Assembly: GCF_029537235.1 (NCBI RefSeq)
Contig: NZ_CP120638.1
Span: 4,205,415-4,269,414 of the forward strand
Direction: 5' to 3'
DNA length: 64,000 bases
Origin: Rhizobium sp. 32-5/1
GTDB taxonomy: Bacteria; Pseudomonadota; Alphaproteobacteria; Rhizobiales; Rhizobiaceae
Numbering within the stretch: position 1 is the first letter of the stretch; every line of letters starts with the position of its first letter. The position numbers were made by a program, and so were the translations under genes. The notes under the pieces are model-generated. The model worked only from the letters and a program-made list of their open reading frames with translations, was not told the origin of the DNA and did no database searches. Positions 21,052-31,019 of this stretch are shown one piece after another.

Positions 21052-22230
21052 TTGCTGGAAGACCTCATCGACGTGACGCGTTCCCATGCCCCGACCGATG
21101 CCAACGTTGAGATCGAAGATGGCCGCGACGATAGTGCGCGCGTCTATCGTTTCAGTGGCGACTGGCGTAACCGCTCGGTTCACGCCATGGCGGACAGGCT
21201 GGGCGGCCTGAAGGGTGACGCGGCGACAGGCTCTGTCGCCTTCGATTTAACCGATGTCACGGCAATGGATACCGCGGGCGCCTGGCTGATCCGCCGTTTC
21301 ATGGGCGGTCTCGTCGAAGGCGGCGCCGACGTTCAATTGTCCGGCGACAAGCCACGCTTCATCGAACTCGTCAGCGCCTTGCCCGAATCGCTGCGCGAAC
21401 CTTCCGGTGACGAAGCGAAAAAGCAGTCCCGGTTCGAGCGCTTCTTCAAACCCATCGGCAAGGTCGTGGTGGCGACCTGGAGCGACACCGTTGCCGCTAT
21501 GTTCATTCTGGGATCCGCCGTGCGTGGAGCACAGTTGAAGCTTGGACGGCATAGCGGGCTTTCGCCGGCGGCGATTGTCAACCAGATCGACCGCATGGGC
21601 GTTCAGGCCGTGCCGATCATCACGCTGATGTCGTTTCTCATCGGCGCGATCATCGCGCAGCAGGGCGCCTTTCAGCTGCGGTATTTCGGCGCCGAACTGT
21701 TCGTCGTCGATCTCGTTGGCATTCTCCAGCTTCGCGAAATCGGCGTTCTGTTGACGGCGATCATGATCGCCGGCCGTTCGGGCAGCGCGATCACGGCCGA
21801 GATCGGCTCGATGAAGATGCGCGAGGAGATCGATGCACTGAAGGTCATGGGCTTGAGCCCCGTCGGCATTCTGGTGTTTCCGCGCCTCGTGGCGCTGACG
21901 ATCATCCTGCCGCTTCTGACGATCATCGCGAACTTCTCGGCTCTGACCGGTGCGGCCGTCGTCACCTGGAGCTATTCAGGCATTACGTTCTCGACATTCC
22001 TCGCCCGACTTCAGGAGGCGGTCGATTTTTCCTCGGTGCTGGCCGGCATGATCAAGGCGCCGTTCATGGCGCTGATCATCGGCGTCGTGGCAGCGGTCGA
22101 GGGGCTCAAAGTGGGTGGCAGCGCCGAATCGCTCGGCCGGCAGGTAACGTCCTCGGTGGTCAAATCGATCTTCGTGGTCATCCTGGTCGACGGGCTGTTT
22201 GCCATGTTCTACGCCTCGATCGATTTCTGA
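21052..22230 (+). CDS. mlaE: MlaE-type lipid ABC permease with N-terminal STAS-like domain
   Basis: 392 residues. Roughly the first 115 form a STAS/MlaB-like domain (VAFDLTDVTAMDTAGAW), and the remainder is an MlaE permease with about five membrane helices and the family motif RSGSAITAEIGSMKMREEIDALKVMG region. It forms the inner-membrane channel of an MCE/Mla system moving phospholipids between membranes. Fusing the STAS domain to MlaE replaces the separate MlaB subunit. The start used is TTG 21052; GTG 21073 is an alternative, as neither has a strong ribosome site. The stop overlaps or abuts the ATPase gene. It is first in a four-gene cluster. Confidence 0.9.
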   Translation: MLEDLIDVTRSHAPTDANVEIEDGRDDSARVYRFSGDWRNRSVHAMADRLGGLKGDAATGSVAFDLTDVTAMDTAGAWLIRRFMGGLVEGGADVQLSGDKPRFIELVSALPESLREPSGDEAKKQSRFERFFKPIGKVVVATWSDTVAAMFILGSAVRGAQLKLGRHSGLSPAAIVNQIDRMGVQAVPIITLMSFLIGAIIAQQGAFQLRYFGAELFVVDLVGILQLREIGVLLTAIMIAGRSGSAITAEIGSMKMREEIDALKVMGLSPVGILVFPRLVALTIILPLLTIIANFSALTGAAVVTWSYSGITFSTFLARLQEAVDFSSVLAGMIKAPFMALIIGVVAAVEGLKVGGSAESLGRQVTSSVVKSIFVVILVDGLFAMFYASIDF

Positions 22231-22247
22231 TGGAGGAGGAGGAGCCC

Positions 22248-23077
22248 ATGAGTGCGGATGATATCGCTGAAGGCCAGCAGAGGGGCGAAGGCCGGCGAAC
22301 GGATGCCGAGGCCGTTCTTTCGGTGCGCGACCTGACCGTCGGGTTCGGCTCCAACATCGTTCTCGAGAAGCTCAATCTCGATATCTATCGCGGCGAAATT
22401 TTAGGCTTCGTTGGTGCGTCAGGCACCGGCAAGTCAGTGCTGATGCGCACGGTGCTTCGGCTTTTGCCGCGTCGCGCCGGTTCGATCAAGATTCTCGGGG
22501 CGGAATATGATGCGGTTAGCGAAGAGGAACGCGTCGAACTCGACATGCGACTGGGCGTGCTTTTCCAGCATGGAGCGCTTTTTCCTCGCTGACGGTGATG
22601 GAAAACATCCAGGTGCCGATGCGCGAATATCTCGATATCCCGCAGGACTTGATGGACGAACTGGCGCGACTGAAAATAGAGCTGGTCGGTCTGGCTCCTG
22701 AGGCTGCCAACAAATTTCCGTCCGAACTCTCCGGCGGCATGATCAAGCGTGCGGCTTTGGCGCGTGCGCTGGCGCTGGATCCGGATCTGGTTTTTCTCGA
22801 CGAACCGACATCCGGCCTCGACCCGATCGGTGCTGCGGAGTTCGACGACCTCATCGCCAAACTGCGCGACACACTGGGATTGACCGTGTATATGGTGACT
22901 CACGACCTCGACAGCCTGTTTTCGGTCTGCGACCGGATTGCGGTGCTCGGTCAGAAGCGCGTGCTGGTCGAAGGAACGATCGAGGACATGCTCGCGTTCG
23001 ACGATGAGTGGGTTCAGGCCTATTTCCAGGGAAAACGCGCCCGGTCGATTGTTTCGCAGGACAAAAGACCGTCCTGA
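22248..23077 (+). CDS. mlaF: MlaF-type ABC ATPase (frameshifted)
   Basis: About 276 residues when corrected: the ATPase that drives the MlaE permease. Walker A is GASGTGKS, the signature is LSGGMIKRAALARAL (the MlaF variant), and Walker B is LVFLDEPTSGLDPI. The T run at 22579-22583 is one base short; with six Ts the protein reads FQHGALFSSLTVMENIQ, the usual Q-loop region. ATG 22248 follows GGAGGAGGAGCCC and is preferred over ATG 22230, which overlaps the mlaE stop. It is 17 bases after mlaE and 87 before mlaD. Confidence 0.92.
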
Positions 23078-23164
23078 TATTTCTGTGTTTGCCGGCGATC
23101 ACGCCTGCATTATTTTTGTCGAAAGCAGGGACTGCAATTTTGCATTCCGAAGGTACCGGTCTCC

Positions 23165-24535
23165 ATGGAAACTAAAGCCAATTATGCCATTGTCGGGTTT
23201 TTCACGATCATGGTCATCGCTGCAGCCTTCGGCTTCGTCTACTGGATGTCGCAGTATGGCCGAAGCGGTGAAATGGTCGAGCTCGTCATCAGCATCCCGG
23301 GATCTGCGAATGGCCTGAGTGTCGGATCGCCGGTGCGCTTCAACGGCATTCCGGTCGGTTCCGTTCGCAATCTTGCGATTAACTCCAACGATCCACGCTA
23401 TTCGGTCGCGGTCACCGAGGTCTCCGTCGATGCGCCGGTTCTGAAGTCGACGACAGCAACGCTGGAAATCCAGGGTTTGACGGGGGCTGCCTATATCGAG
23501 CTCAGCGGCGGCAACAAGGGCGACGAAAACATCCTGCGCGCTGCCCTCGACAAGGGAACACCGGCACAGCTGACAGCCGATCAGTCGAGCGTTACCAGCC
23601 TTCTGGCGACGGCCGACAAGATTCTTGATCGTGCCAATACGGCCATCACCGATCTCCAGGGCTTCGTCAAGGATGTGCGGAAACCGCTGACTGACACGAT
23701 CGGCAATGCCGAACGATTCTCGAAGTCGCTGGCCGATAACGCGGAGGGCATCGACAAATTCCTAGAGAGCGTCAGCGGCATGTCCGATTCGATCAACTCG
23801 GCGTCTGCAAAGCTGGATTCGACACTCGGTTCGGCCGAGGCCCTGGTGAAATCCGTCGATCCGAAAAAGGTCGAGACGATCGTCGCCAATGTCGAGAAGA
23901 TGAGCAAGGATCTGAGTGCTGCTTCCTCGAGCGTGTCCGACACGATCGCGACCTTCAAGCGGACGGCGGAAACCTATGAGCAGTTCGGCAAGGATGCGAC
24001 GGCAACGCTGAAGCGCGTCGATACGCTTATTGCTGCCGTCGATCCGCAGAAGGTCGGCCTCGTCGTCAACGACGTTTCCGCAGCCAGCGCTGATGCCCGC
24101 AAGGCGATTGCCTCGATCAACGAGTTTGCCCAGAAGATCACCCAGCGACAGCCGGAAATCGACGAGACCATTACCGACGTGACCGAGATGGCCAATACGC
24201 TGAATGCAGCCTCCAAGCGTGTCGATGGCATTCTCGTCAAGGTCGATGGGTTCCTTGGCGACGCCGATGCGCCATCGCTGTCGGCCGATGCCCGCGCGAC
24301 GCTTGAATCCTTCCGCAAGGTCGCGGAAAACATCAACGCGCAGATCGGACCGATTGCCGAAAACCTCAAGCGCTTCTCCGGTTCCGGGCTGCGCGACATC
24401 GAGGCGCTGGTGAGCGATACGCGTCGGACCGTGCAGACGCTCGACAACACGCTTACGACATTCGACAAGGATCCGCAGCGTCTGCTCTTCGGCGGCGAGA
24501 CGGTAAAACAGTATGACGGGCGCACGCGACGTTAA
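23165..24535 (+). CDS. mlaD: MCE-family (MlaD-like) lipid-binding protein
   Basis: 456 residues anchored by one N-terminal membrane helix (about 7-27) and followed by an MCE domain (residues ~38-120) with the typical GSANGLSVGSPVRFNGIPVG. The long C-terminal part (about 150-440) is helical with repeated AxxLDxxL-like spacing, as in large rhizobial MCE proteins, and could form a periplasmic tunnel or needle. It is the substrate-binding subunit of the system encoded with mlaE and mlaF. It starts at an ATG 87 bases after mlaF. No damage is visible. Confidence 0.9.
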   Translation: METKANYAIVGFFTIMVIAAAFGFVYWMSQYGRSGEMVELVISIPGSANGLSVGSPVRFNGIPVGSVRNLAINSNDPRYSVAVTEVSVDAPVLKSTTATLEIQGLTGAAYIELSGGNKGDENILRAALDKGTPAQLTADQSSVTSLLATADKILDRANTAITDLQGFVKDVRKPLTDTIGNAERFSKSLADNAEGIDKFLESVSGMSDSINSASAKLDSTLGSAEALVKSVDPKKVETIVANVEKMSKDLSAASSSVSDTIATFKRTAETYEQFGKDATATLKRVDTLIAAVDPQKVGLVVNDVSAASADARKAIASINEFAQKITQRQPEIDETITDVTEMANTLNAASKRVDGILVKVDGFLGDADAPSLSADARATLESFRKVAENINAQIGPIAENLKRFSGSGLRDIEALVSDTRRTVQTLDNTLTTFDKDPQRLLFGGETVKQYDGRTRR

Positions 24536-24665
24536 GTCTTGTGTCGAAATGCGTGGCAAGACTGCATAGGCGCCAGTCTTTCTGTGATCCTGGCATAGAT
24601 ATACGCGACTTTTGGCTTGTCTTGAACGCACGGCGCTTTAACTTGCCGTTGAATCGGCAAAGGGT

Positions 24666-25289
24666 ATGGGCTGCATGAATTTCCGGGGTGTTTGGTACGG
24701 TCGCACGGCAGGCGTTATCCGTTTTGCCGCTGTGTGTTTGTTTGCTGCGACTTTGTCCGCCTGCGCCGGCAAGGCCAACAACGACACCTATAGCCTGTCG
24801 GCATCGCCGCAGGTCGAGGGGCCGAATTCCACCAGCAAACAGATTCTCGTGCCGGAACCGACCGCGCTGAAGGCGCTGGACAGCGAGCAGGTCGTCATCC
24901 GGCTTTCGCCCTCGGAAATCCAGTATCTTGCAGCTTCCCAATGGAGCGACCGCCTGCCGAAAATGGTTCAGGCGAAACTTGTCCAGGCGTTCGAGAACAC
25001 TGGCAAGGTCGGCGGCGTCGGCAAGCCGGGCGAGGGGCTCGCCATCGACTATCAAGTCATCTCGGAGATCCGCGCCTTCGAAATTGCAACCGAAGGCGCC
25101 GACACGGCGATCGTCGAAATTTTTGCCAAAATCCTCAACGACAGAAACGGCACCGTTCGGGCGCAGAAGTCGTTCCGCGCCACCGTCCCGGTGCGGGGCA
25201 GCGGCAATGCGGCTTTCGTCGCGGCGTTGGACGCGGCCTTTGCGGATGTATCCGCCGAGATTGTCGCCTGGACGCTCAAGGCTATCTGA
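24666..25289 (+). CDS. ABC-type transport auxiliary lipoprotein (PqiC-like)
   Basis: 207 residues with a lipoprotein signal: a hydrophobic stretch ending LSACAGK, with the lipidated Cys near residue 36. The mature part matches the ABC transport auxiliary domain (PqiC/YmbA-like, DUF330-type) found at the end of MCE operons, where it sits in the outer membrane. It follows mlaD by 130 bases on the same strand, completing the permease-ATPase-MCE-lipoprotein set. ATG 24666 or the in-frame ATG 24675 could start translation. Confidence 0.87.
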   Translation: MGCMNFRGVWYGRTAGVIRFAAVCLFAATLSACAGKANNDTYSLSASPQVEGPNSTSKQILVPEPTALKALDSEQVVIRLSPSEIQYLAASQWSDRLPKMVQAKLVQAFENTGKVGGVGKPGEGLAIDYQVISEIRAFEIATEGADTAIVEIFAKILNDRNGTVRAQKSFRATVPVRGSGNAAFVAALDAAFADVSAEIVAWTLKAI

Positions 25290-25315
25290 GGTCTCACGCC
25301 AAGGGCGCCAAATTC

Positions 25316-25588
25316 TCAAGCTCTTGAGGATGCGACAATTCTGTTGTCCACGGCATTGACCCCGTCAACAGACCGTGCCGCATCCTCGGCACGCGAGACC
25401 TCTTCCAGGCTCATGACAGTTCCGGACAGGACAATGGTGCCATTTTCTGCAACGACGGAAACGTCCGACGCATCCAACCCCTCAACCGTTGCCAGGCAAT
25501 CGGCGACCCGTGTTTCGAGGTCTGCCGGGGATTGCGGCAGGACCGTTTCCGGGGCCTCGCCATAAAATGTGCGTTCCTTGAAAACCAT
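25316..25588 (-). CDS. Small BON-domain protein
   Basis: 90 residues containing one BON domain (about 22-88; [37 protein letters not shown]). BON domains bind phospholipid surfaces or partner proteins. No signal peptide is evident. It starts at an ATG after CAGGGAGCTTCTCTC, 62 bases after the corrected hemF stop on the same strand. In the raw sequence the hemF frame runs on into it, which would imitate a HemF-BON fusion; that fusion disappears when the extra T at 25696 is removed. Confidence 0.75.
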   Translation of the reverse strand: MVFKERTFYGEAPETVLPQSPADLETRVADCLATVEGLDASDVSVVAENGTIVLSGTVMSLEEVSRAEDAARSVDGVNAVDNRIVASSRA

Positions 25589-25650
25589 GAGAGAAGCTCC
25601 CTGTTGTTGACTGACAGGGAAACGCACCGGCACGCGTTTTGTTCGCAGGC

Positions 25651-26563
25651 TCAGGGCCAGCGCACCACGGGCGGCATGGACGAGAGGATCGATTCTGACA
25701 TTGCCGCCGGTTTTCAGGCCGAACAGCGTGCCACGGTCATAGAGTAGGTTGAACTCGACATAGCGGCCGCGGCGAACCAACTGTTCGTCGCGATCCTCTT
25801 CCGTCCACGGCTTGTTGAAATTGGCACGGACGATTTTCGGATAGACGAGATTGAAGGCCTTGCCGACATCCTGCGTGAAGGTGAAATCCGCGTCCCATCC
25901 GCCTTTTTCGTCCGCAGAGTGCAGCCAGTCGTAAAATATGCCGCCCGTGCCGCGCGCCTCGTTGCGGTGTTTCAGGAAGAAATACTCGTCGCACCATGCC
26001 TTGAAACGGGCATGATCGGCGACGGCATGGCGGTTGCAGGTAATTTCCATGCCGCGATGAAACAGAAGCGTGTCCGGATCGGTCATCACCCGACGGCGGT
26101 CGAGCACCGGCGTCAGGTCCGCACCGCCGCCGAACCAGTGGCTGGTGGTCACGACCATGCGGGTGTTCATGTGCACGGCCGGGACATTCGGATTGACCGG
26201 ATGGGCGATCAGCGAGATGCCGGAGGCCCAGAAGGTCGGGTCTTCGGAAGCTCCCGGAATCTGGGCGCGGAAATCCGGGGAGAATTCGCCGTGGACCGTG
26301 GAGGTGTGCACGCCAACCTTTTCAAAGACGCGGCCTTCCATCATCGACATGCGGCCACCGCCGCCGGCTCCGTTTTCGCGGCTCCAGTCCTTGGCCACGA
26401 AGCGGCCCGGCTCACGATCAGAGAGCGGTCCTGACAACTCGTTCTCTATCGTCTCGAAGCTCGCGCAGATGGTATCGCGCAGGCTTTCGAACCAGGCGCG
26501 GGCACGGGCCTTCTTGTCCTCGATATCGTCAGGCAGCCCCTGCGGCAGATCCGGTCGTTCCAT
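25651..26563 (-). CDS. hemF: Oxygen-dependent coproporphyrinogen III oxidase (frameshifted near the 3' end)
   Basis: About 303 residues when corrected, the family's usual length. It decarboxylates coproporphyrinogen III to protoporphyrinogen IX with O2 in heme synthesis. Landmarks: [49 protein letters not shown] and [21 protein letters not shown]. An extra T at 25696 (inside CGATTCTG) moves the last codons out of frame. Removing it gives the normal ending [19 protein letters not shown]. Start ATG 26563 precedes [12 protein letters not shown]. It is divergent from a small gene at 26785. The BON gene may be co-transcribed. Confidence 0.93.
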
Positions 26564-26784
26564 CGTCTTTTCCTGATTGGCAGGGCATTTACGCCTGCGG
26601 TCTGCCGATCTCGCATATGTTGCGCACACTTCACTTTTTTGCCATCTTTGGCAACGCCAGGACATGACCCTTGAAAATTTGACGCAGTCGGCGGCGGTTC
26701 CAGAGTCAGCGAAAACGGACTCGCAAAGTCGCGCCAATCGCCCTATCTTCGGAGACAGTTGTCCGGCTGGCAAAGGTGAAGTCG

Positions 26785-27045
26785 ATGGCAAGAATACCGG
26801 CGGCTCCGCCGCTTGATGGCCTGAAACGTCAGATCGACCGGCACCGCCGGGAAAAGCCTCATGGCAGCGACAGCCTGTTCGTGCGCGAGACTTTTCGGCT
26901 GGAACGTACAGAGGCGCGGGAAAAGGCACGGCAATGGTTCGATGCCTGGCCAAAGGCCGCCTATTGGACCGAAGTCGAAAGCTGGCGCCAGCTGGACGGA
27001 GACCAGATCGAATTCACTATGCGCCGGCTGCCGACTGCGGATTGA
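26785..27045 (+). CDS. Small conserved-looking hypothetical protein
   Basis: 86 residues, basic and rich in Arg, Glu and Trp, with no signal peptide or membrane helix. ATG 26785 follows AAAGGTGAAGTCG. The segment [37 protein letters not shown] has a regular mixed character that suggests a true protein, and rhizobia carry similar short proteins here, but I do not recognise a named family. It is convergent with soxR (18 bases apart) and divergent from hemF. Confidence 0.6.
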   Translation: MARIPAAPPLDGLKRQIDRHRREKPHGSDSLFVRETFRLERTEAREKARQWFDAWPKAAYWTEVESWRQLDGDQIEFTMRRLPTAD

Positions 27046-27063
27046 AACCGGCCGTGTCTTGGC

Positions 27064-27528
27064 TCATGTCGGCTCAATCAGTTGCGGTCCTGATCCTCGC
27101 GCATTGAGCGTGTCCTCGGGGTTGCGCAGCGGGCAGTCCTCCATCGACAGGCAGCCGCAGCCGATGCAGGAGGTCAGCTGGTCGCGAAGGGCGGTGAGCT
27201 TGTCGATGCGCTCATTCAGGCTTTCGCGCCACCGTTTGGACAGGGCCGCCCAGTCGTGGACGGTGAGGGGGCGGTCATGGGGCAGGGCCGACAGGGCTGC
27301 CTGGATATCGGCAAGCGGAATGCCGGTGCGCTGCGCGACCTTGATCACCGCCACTCGCCGCAGCACGCCGCGCGGATAACGCCGCTGGTTGCCGCGGTTG
27401 CGCAGGCTGTGAATCAAGCCCTTGGTTTCATAGAAATGCAACGTCGAGACAGCGACGCCGCTGCGGGCGGCGACTTCGCCGACGCTCAGCTCGCGGCGAA
27501 ATTTCCAATGTCCTTCTTTTTCCGTCAT
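27064..27528 (-). CDS. soxR: Redox-sensitive regulator SoxR
   Basis: 154-residue MerR-family protein. The N-terminal helix-turn-helix ([25 protein letters not shown]) and long dimerisation helix are followed by the [2Fe-2S] cluster motif CX2CXCX5C ([12 protein letters not shown]), which is diagnostic for SoxR. Oxidation of the cluster by redox-cycling compounds turns it into an activator. Its start lies 10 bases from a perfect SoxR palindrome shared with the divergent FMN reductase gene. No soxS is present, as expected outside enterobacteria, where SoxR acts directly on targets. Confidence 0.96.
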   Translation of the reverse strand: MTEKEGHWKFRRELSVGEVAARSGVAVSTLHFYETKGLIHSLRNRGNQRRYPRGVLRRVAVIKVAQRTGIPLADIQAALSALPHDRPLTVHDWAALSKRWRESLNERIDKLTALRDQLTSCIGCGCLSMEDCPLRNPEDTLNARGSGPQLIEPT

Positions 27529-27537
27529 CGCGTATTG

Positions 27538-27557
27538 ACCTCAACTATAGTTGAGGT
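27538..27557. promoter_or_regulatory. SoxR operator with 19-bp promoter spacer
   Basis: ACCTCAACTATAGTTGAGGT is a perfect 20-bp palindrome of the SoxR-box type. It lies between a -35 TTGACC (27535-27540) and a -10 TATAGC (27560-27565) facing the FMN reductase gene. The spacer is 19 bp, the lengthened spacing typical of MerR/SoxR-activated promoters. Confidence 0.92.
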
Positions 27558-27603
27558 TTTATAGCATTGGCTCTCTGAACGTCAAACACGGAGCTTTTCA
27601 AAT

Positions 27604-28158
27604 ATGTCCGATTCCATGACCATTGGCCTGATCTACGGCAGCATCCGGCAAGGTCGGTTCTGCGACACTGTTGTCAACTGGGTTCTGTCCGAACTCTGGG
27701 CCGAGAGCGGCGTTCGGGTGGTGCTTGTCGATCCGCGCGTTTTAAGAGAGCAGCCGGAGACGGCGGATGCGATCAAGCAGACGATCGAAGAGGCCGATGC
27801 CTTCATCGTCGTCACGCCGGAATATAATCACGCCTATCCGGGTGCCCTGAAGGAGCTGATCGACAGCTGCTACGAGCCCTGGCATGCGAAGCCGGTCGGC
27901 TTTGTTTCCTATGGCGGCATTTCCGGCGGGCTACGCGCGGTCGAGCAATTGCGTCTGGTCTTTGCAGAACTGCATGCAGTGACGATGCGTGACAGCGTCG
28001 CCTTTGCCAATGCCTGGGCGCTGTTCGATGCGCAGGGCAATCCTTTCAAGCTGGAACCGGCGCGAGCAAGCCTGTTCCTTATGCTCCGACGGTTGAAATG
28101 GTGGGCCGCTACGTTGAAGAAGGCCCGTGATGTGCGGCCCTATGAGCAGGCGGCATGA
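27604..28158 (+). CDS. NADPH-dependent FMN reductase-family protein (SoxR target)
   Basis: 184-residue flavodoxin-like fold protein of the NADPH-dependent FMN reductase family: flavin-binding GSIRQGRFCDTVVNW near the N-terminus, TPEYNHAYPGALKELID in the middle and SYGGISGGLRAVEQLR. It probably reduces flavin, quinones or azo compounds, a logical defence against redox-cycling agents. The upstream SoxR-controlled promoter supports this. ATG 27604 follows GGAGCTTTTCAAAT. Its stop is 3 bases from the convergent trmL stop. Confidence 0.88.
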   Translation: MSDSMTIGLIYGSIRQGRFCDTVVNWVLSELWAESGVRVVLVDPRVLREQPETADAIKQTIEEADAFIVVTPEYNHAYPGALKELIDSCYEPWHAKPVGFVSYGGISGGLRAVEQLRLVFAELHAVTMRDSVAFANAWALFDAQGNPFKLEPARASLFLMLRRLKWWAATLKKARDVRPYEQAA

Positions 28159-28161
28159 CGA

Positions 28162-28626
28162 TCAGGGTGCGATCTGGCGTATGGCCTCGCCGGCGATCAT
28201 CGCAACCGACATGGCGACGTTCAGCGAACGCTGGCCCTCGACCATGGGCACGAGGATACGGTTGGGCGTTGCCGCATGGACATGATCGGGCACGCCGGCG
28301 CTTTCGCGTCCGAACAGAAGGATGTCGCCAGGCTGAAATGCAAAGCGCGTATAGGGCAGGGCGGCCTTGGTGGAGGCCAGTACCAGACGCCGGCCTTCCG
28401 CCTGCCGGAAGGTCTCGAAACGCTCCCAGTTGACGTGGCGGGTCAGCGCGACGGAGGCGATATAGTCCATGCCGGCGCGTTTCAGGTTGCGATCGGAAAT
28501 GTCGAAACCGGCGGGCTCGATGATATCGACGGACAGACCGAGGCAGGCCGCGAGCCGCAGGATCGTGCCGGTATTGCCCGGAATGTCGGGCTGGAAAAGG
28601 GCGATGTGGAGATCGTGTATGGACAT
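28162..28626 (-). CDS. trmL: tRNA (cytidine/uridine-2'-O)-methyltransferase TrmL
   Basis: 154-residue SPOUT methyltransferase that methylates the 2'-OH of the wobble nucleotide 34 in tRNA-Leu. Landmarks: HIALFQPDIPGNTGTILRLAA at the N-terminus, LLFGRESAGVPD, and the knot segment RSLNVAMSVAMIAGEA. Length fits the compact TrmL form. ATG 28626 is the start. It is convergent with the FMN reductase gene and divergent from the ABC exporter genes. Confidence 0.94.
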   Translation of the reverse strand: MSIHDLHIALFQPDIPGNTGTILRLAACLGLSVDIIEPAGFDISDRNLKRAGMDYIASVALTRHVNWERFETFRQAEGRRLVLASTKAALPYTRFAFQPGDILLFGRESAGVPDHVHAATPNRILVPMVEGQRSLNVAMSVAMIAGEAIRQIAP

Positions 28627-29014
28627 ATCACCAGGACTGATGGGGTTGATGACAGGCGATAATCAATCTGTGCCCGATTGGCAACAGCCCTGCGAGGAGC
28701 GACGACAATCTCGGAAATTCTGCCTGCGACAATCTGGCATCCGTCGAAGAAACGTTTTACGGATTGTCTATCTGCAACGCGAACGGATGGAGGCACGCAT
28801 GGATTTCCCAATGACCACCGGCCTTCGACGCCTGTCACCCGTGACTCTGGGCTGACCGCCACCGCGTTTTTTCCCGTATAGCATGTCAGGACGCACGTCG
28901 TCGTTTTGGAGAGCCGCGATTTTCGCGTGAGTTATCTCCTCGTTCTTCGTCTTGAGTTCTGATTGCATCCGAAGCGGATCAGCCGCTTCCCACGCCTATT
29001 TTATGGAGCTTGCC
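28627..29014. other. Intergenic region between trmL and the ABC exporter genes
   Basis: 388 bases between divergent genes. A 22-codon open frame starts at about 28788 (MEARMDFPMTTGLRR...) but has no ribosome site and is not called. A hairpin GAAGCGG-ATCAG-CCGCTTC lies at about 28970-28989, 25 bases before the exporter start, and could act in the 5' leader. Nothing else stands out. Confidence 0.4.
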
Positions 29015-30867
29015 ATGTTCGGCTGGTTTGAATCCCGCCTCAATCCCTATCCCTCCGAGGAACCCAAGGTTCCGCCGCAGGGTCTTTTCGCCTTTTGCTG
29101 GCATTATACCAGGCCGGCCGCACCCTGGCTTTTGACCATGTCGATCTGCACCATGCTGATCGCTATTGGCGAAGTCGCGCTGTTCCAGTTTCTCGGCAAT
29201 GTCGTCGACTGGCTGTCTTCCGCCCGGCAGGAGACGTTCCTTGAGTCGGAGGGCACCAAGCTTTTCTGGATGGGGGCCTTGATCCTGATCGGCCTGCCGA
29301 GCGTCGTGGCGCTCGATTCGATCATCATGCACCAGGTCCTGCTCGGCAATTACCCGATGATCGCCCGCTGGCAGATGCACCGTTATCTCCTGCGCCAGGG
29401 AATGACGTTCTTTGCCAATGAGTTTGCCGGTCGTGTCGCCACCAAGGTGATGCAGACCTCGCTTGCCGTGCGCGAAACGGTGATGAAGATTCTCGACGTC
29501 TTCGTCTACGTCGTCAGCTATTTCATCTCGATGCTGGTGGTCGTTGCCGCCGCCGACTGGCGGCTGCTGGCGCCGCTCATCCTTTGGATCGTGGTCTATA
29601 TCGGCATTGTCAGCTATTTCGTGCCGCGCCTGCGCAAGATCTCCAAGGAGCAGGCCGATACGCGCTCGATGATGACGGGGCGGATCGTCGACAGCTATAC
29701 GAATATTGCCACGGTGAAGCTGTTTTCGCATGCCGGAAGGGAAGAGGTCTATGCTAGGGAAAGCATGGATCAATTCCTGCAGACCGTGCACAAGCAGATG
29801 CGCAAGGTCACGCTGTTCCATGTTCTTGTCTACACTAACAACTGCATCGCACTGTTCTCGATCGCCAGCCTCGGCATCTATCTGTGGTTGAACGGCGGCA
29901 TTTCCGTCGGCTCGATCGCGATCGCGGTATCGCTGGCCATGCGGATCAACGGCATGTCGCAATGGGTGATGTGGGAAGTCTCAGCCCTGTTCGAAAACAT
30001 CGGCACGGTCTATGACGGCATGGGCATGATGACCAAGGCGCACGACATCGTCGACAATGACGACGCCAAGGCGCTGAAGGCTGAGCACGGCGCAATCGCC
30101 TTTGAAAACATCCGCTTCCACTACGGCAAGAACAAGGGCGTGATCGACAACCTGTCGCTTGCGATCCAGCCGGGCGAGAAGATCGGTCTCGTCGGGCGCT
30201 CCGGCGCCGGCAAGACGACGCTGATGAACGTGCTTTTGCGCTTTACGACCTGGAATCGGGCCGGATCCTGATCGACGGGCAGGACATTGCCGGGGTGACG
30301 CAGGCCAGCCTGCGGTCGCAGATCGGCGTGGTGACGCAGGACACCTCCCTGCTGCACCGCTCGATCCGCGACAATATCGCCTATGGTCATCCGGGGGCAA
30401 GCGATGATGAAATTATGGCGGCGGCCAAGCGCGCCAACGCCTGGGAGTTCATCGAACTGCTGGAGGACAACCAGGGGCGCAAGGGGCTGGATGCGCAGGT
30501 CGGCGAGCGGGGCGTCAAGCTGTCCGGCGGCCAGCGCCAGCGGATCGCGATTGCCCGCGTCTTCCTTAAGGACGCGCCGATCCTGATCCTTGATGAGGCG
30601 ACGTCGGCGCTCGATTCGGAGGTGGAAGCAGCGATCCAGGAAAACCTGTTTGCGCTGATGGACGGCAAGACGGTGATCGCCATCGCCCACCGCCTGTCGA
30701 CCCTGACGGAGATGGACCGCTTGGTTATCCTCGAGGGTGGCCGGGTGGTTGAAACCGGGACCCATGCCGCGCTGGTCGAAACGGGTGGGCTCTACGCCGA
30801 CCTTTGGTCACGGCAATCCGGCGGCTTCATCGCCGACGATACGGAAAAGGAAGAAGCGGCGGAATAA
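29015..30867 (+). CDS. ABC exporter half-transporter 1 (frameshifted)
   Basis: About 617 residues when corrected: a six-helix permease domain (about 40-330) fused to an ATPase. ATPase motifs: Walker A GLVGRSGAGKTT, signature LSGGQRQRIAIARVF, Walker B ILILDEATSALD, and H-loop AIAHRLST. The T run at 30242-30244 is one base short; adding T gives LLRFYDLESGRILIDG. ATG 29015 (MFGWFESRLNPYPSEE) follows GGAG. A homologous half-transporter follows 152 bases downstream, so the two may form a heterodimer. Similar pairs lie before petABC in rhizobia, but no substrate is known to me. Confidence 0.88.
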
Positions 30868-31019
30868 AGCCGAGCAGACAATCCTCTCCCTGCGTTTCAG
30901 GGGAGGGTCGACGGGGCCATGGGCAACCGGTTTGCCTCATTGCCTATTTGTAATCCGGCACCGGCCTCTGCGCGGTCATTTCCTGTTGCCGCAACGCAAA
31001 AACCGCCTATATCGGTTTG

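Noticed and set aside
25316..26953. A HemF-BON domain fusion protein read as one long frame
   Set aside because: It depends on the extra T at 25696. Without it HemF ends normally at 25651 and the BON gene has its own ATG and ribosome site.
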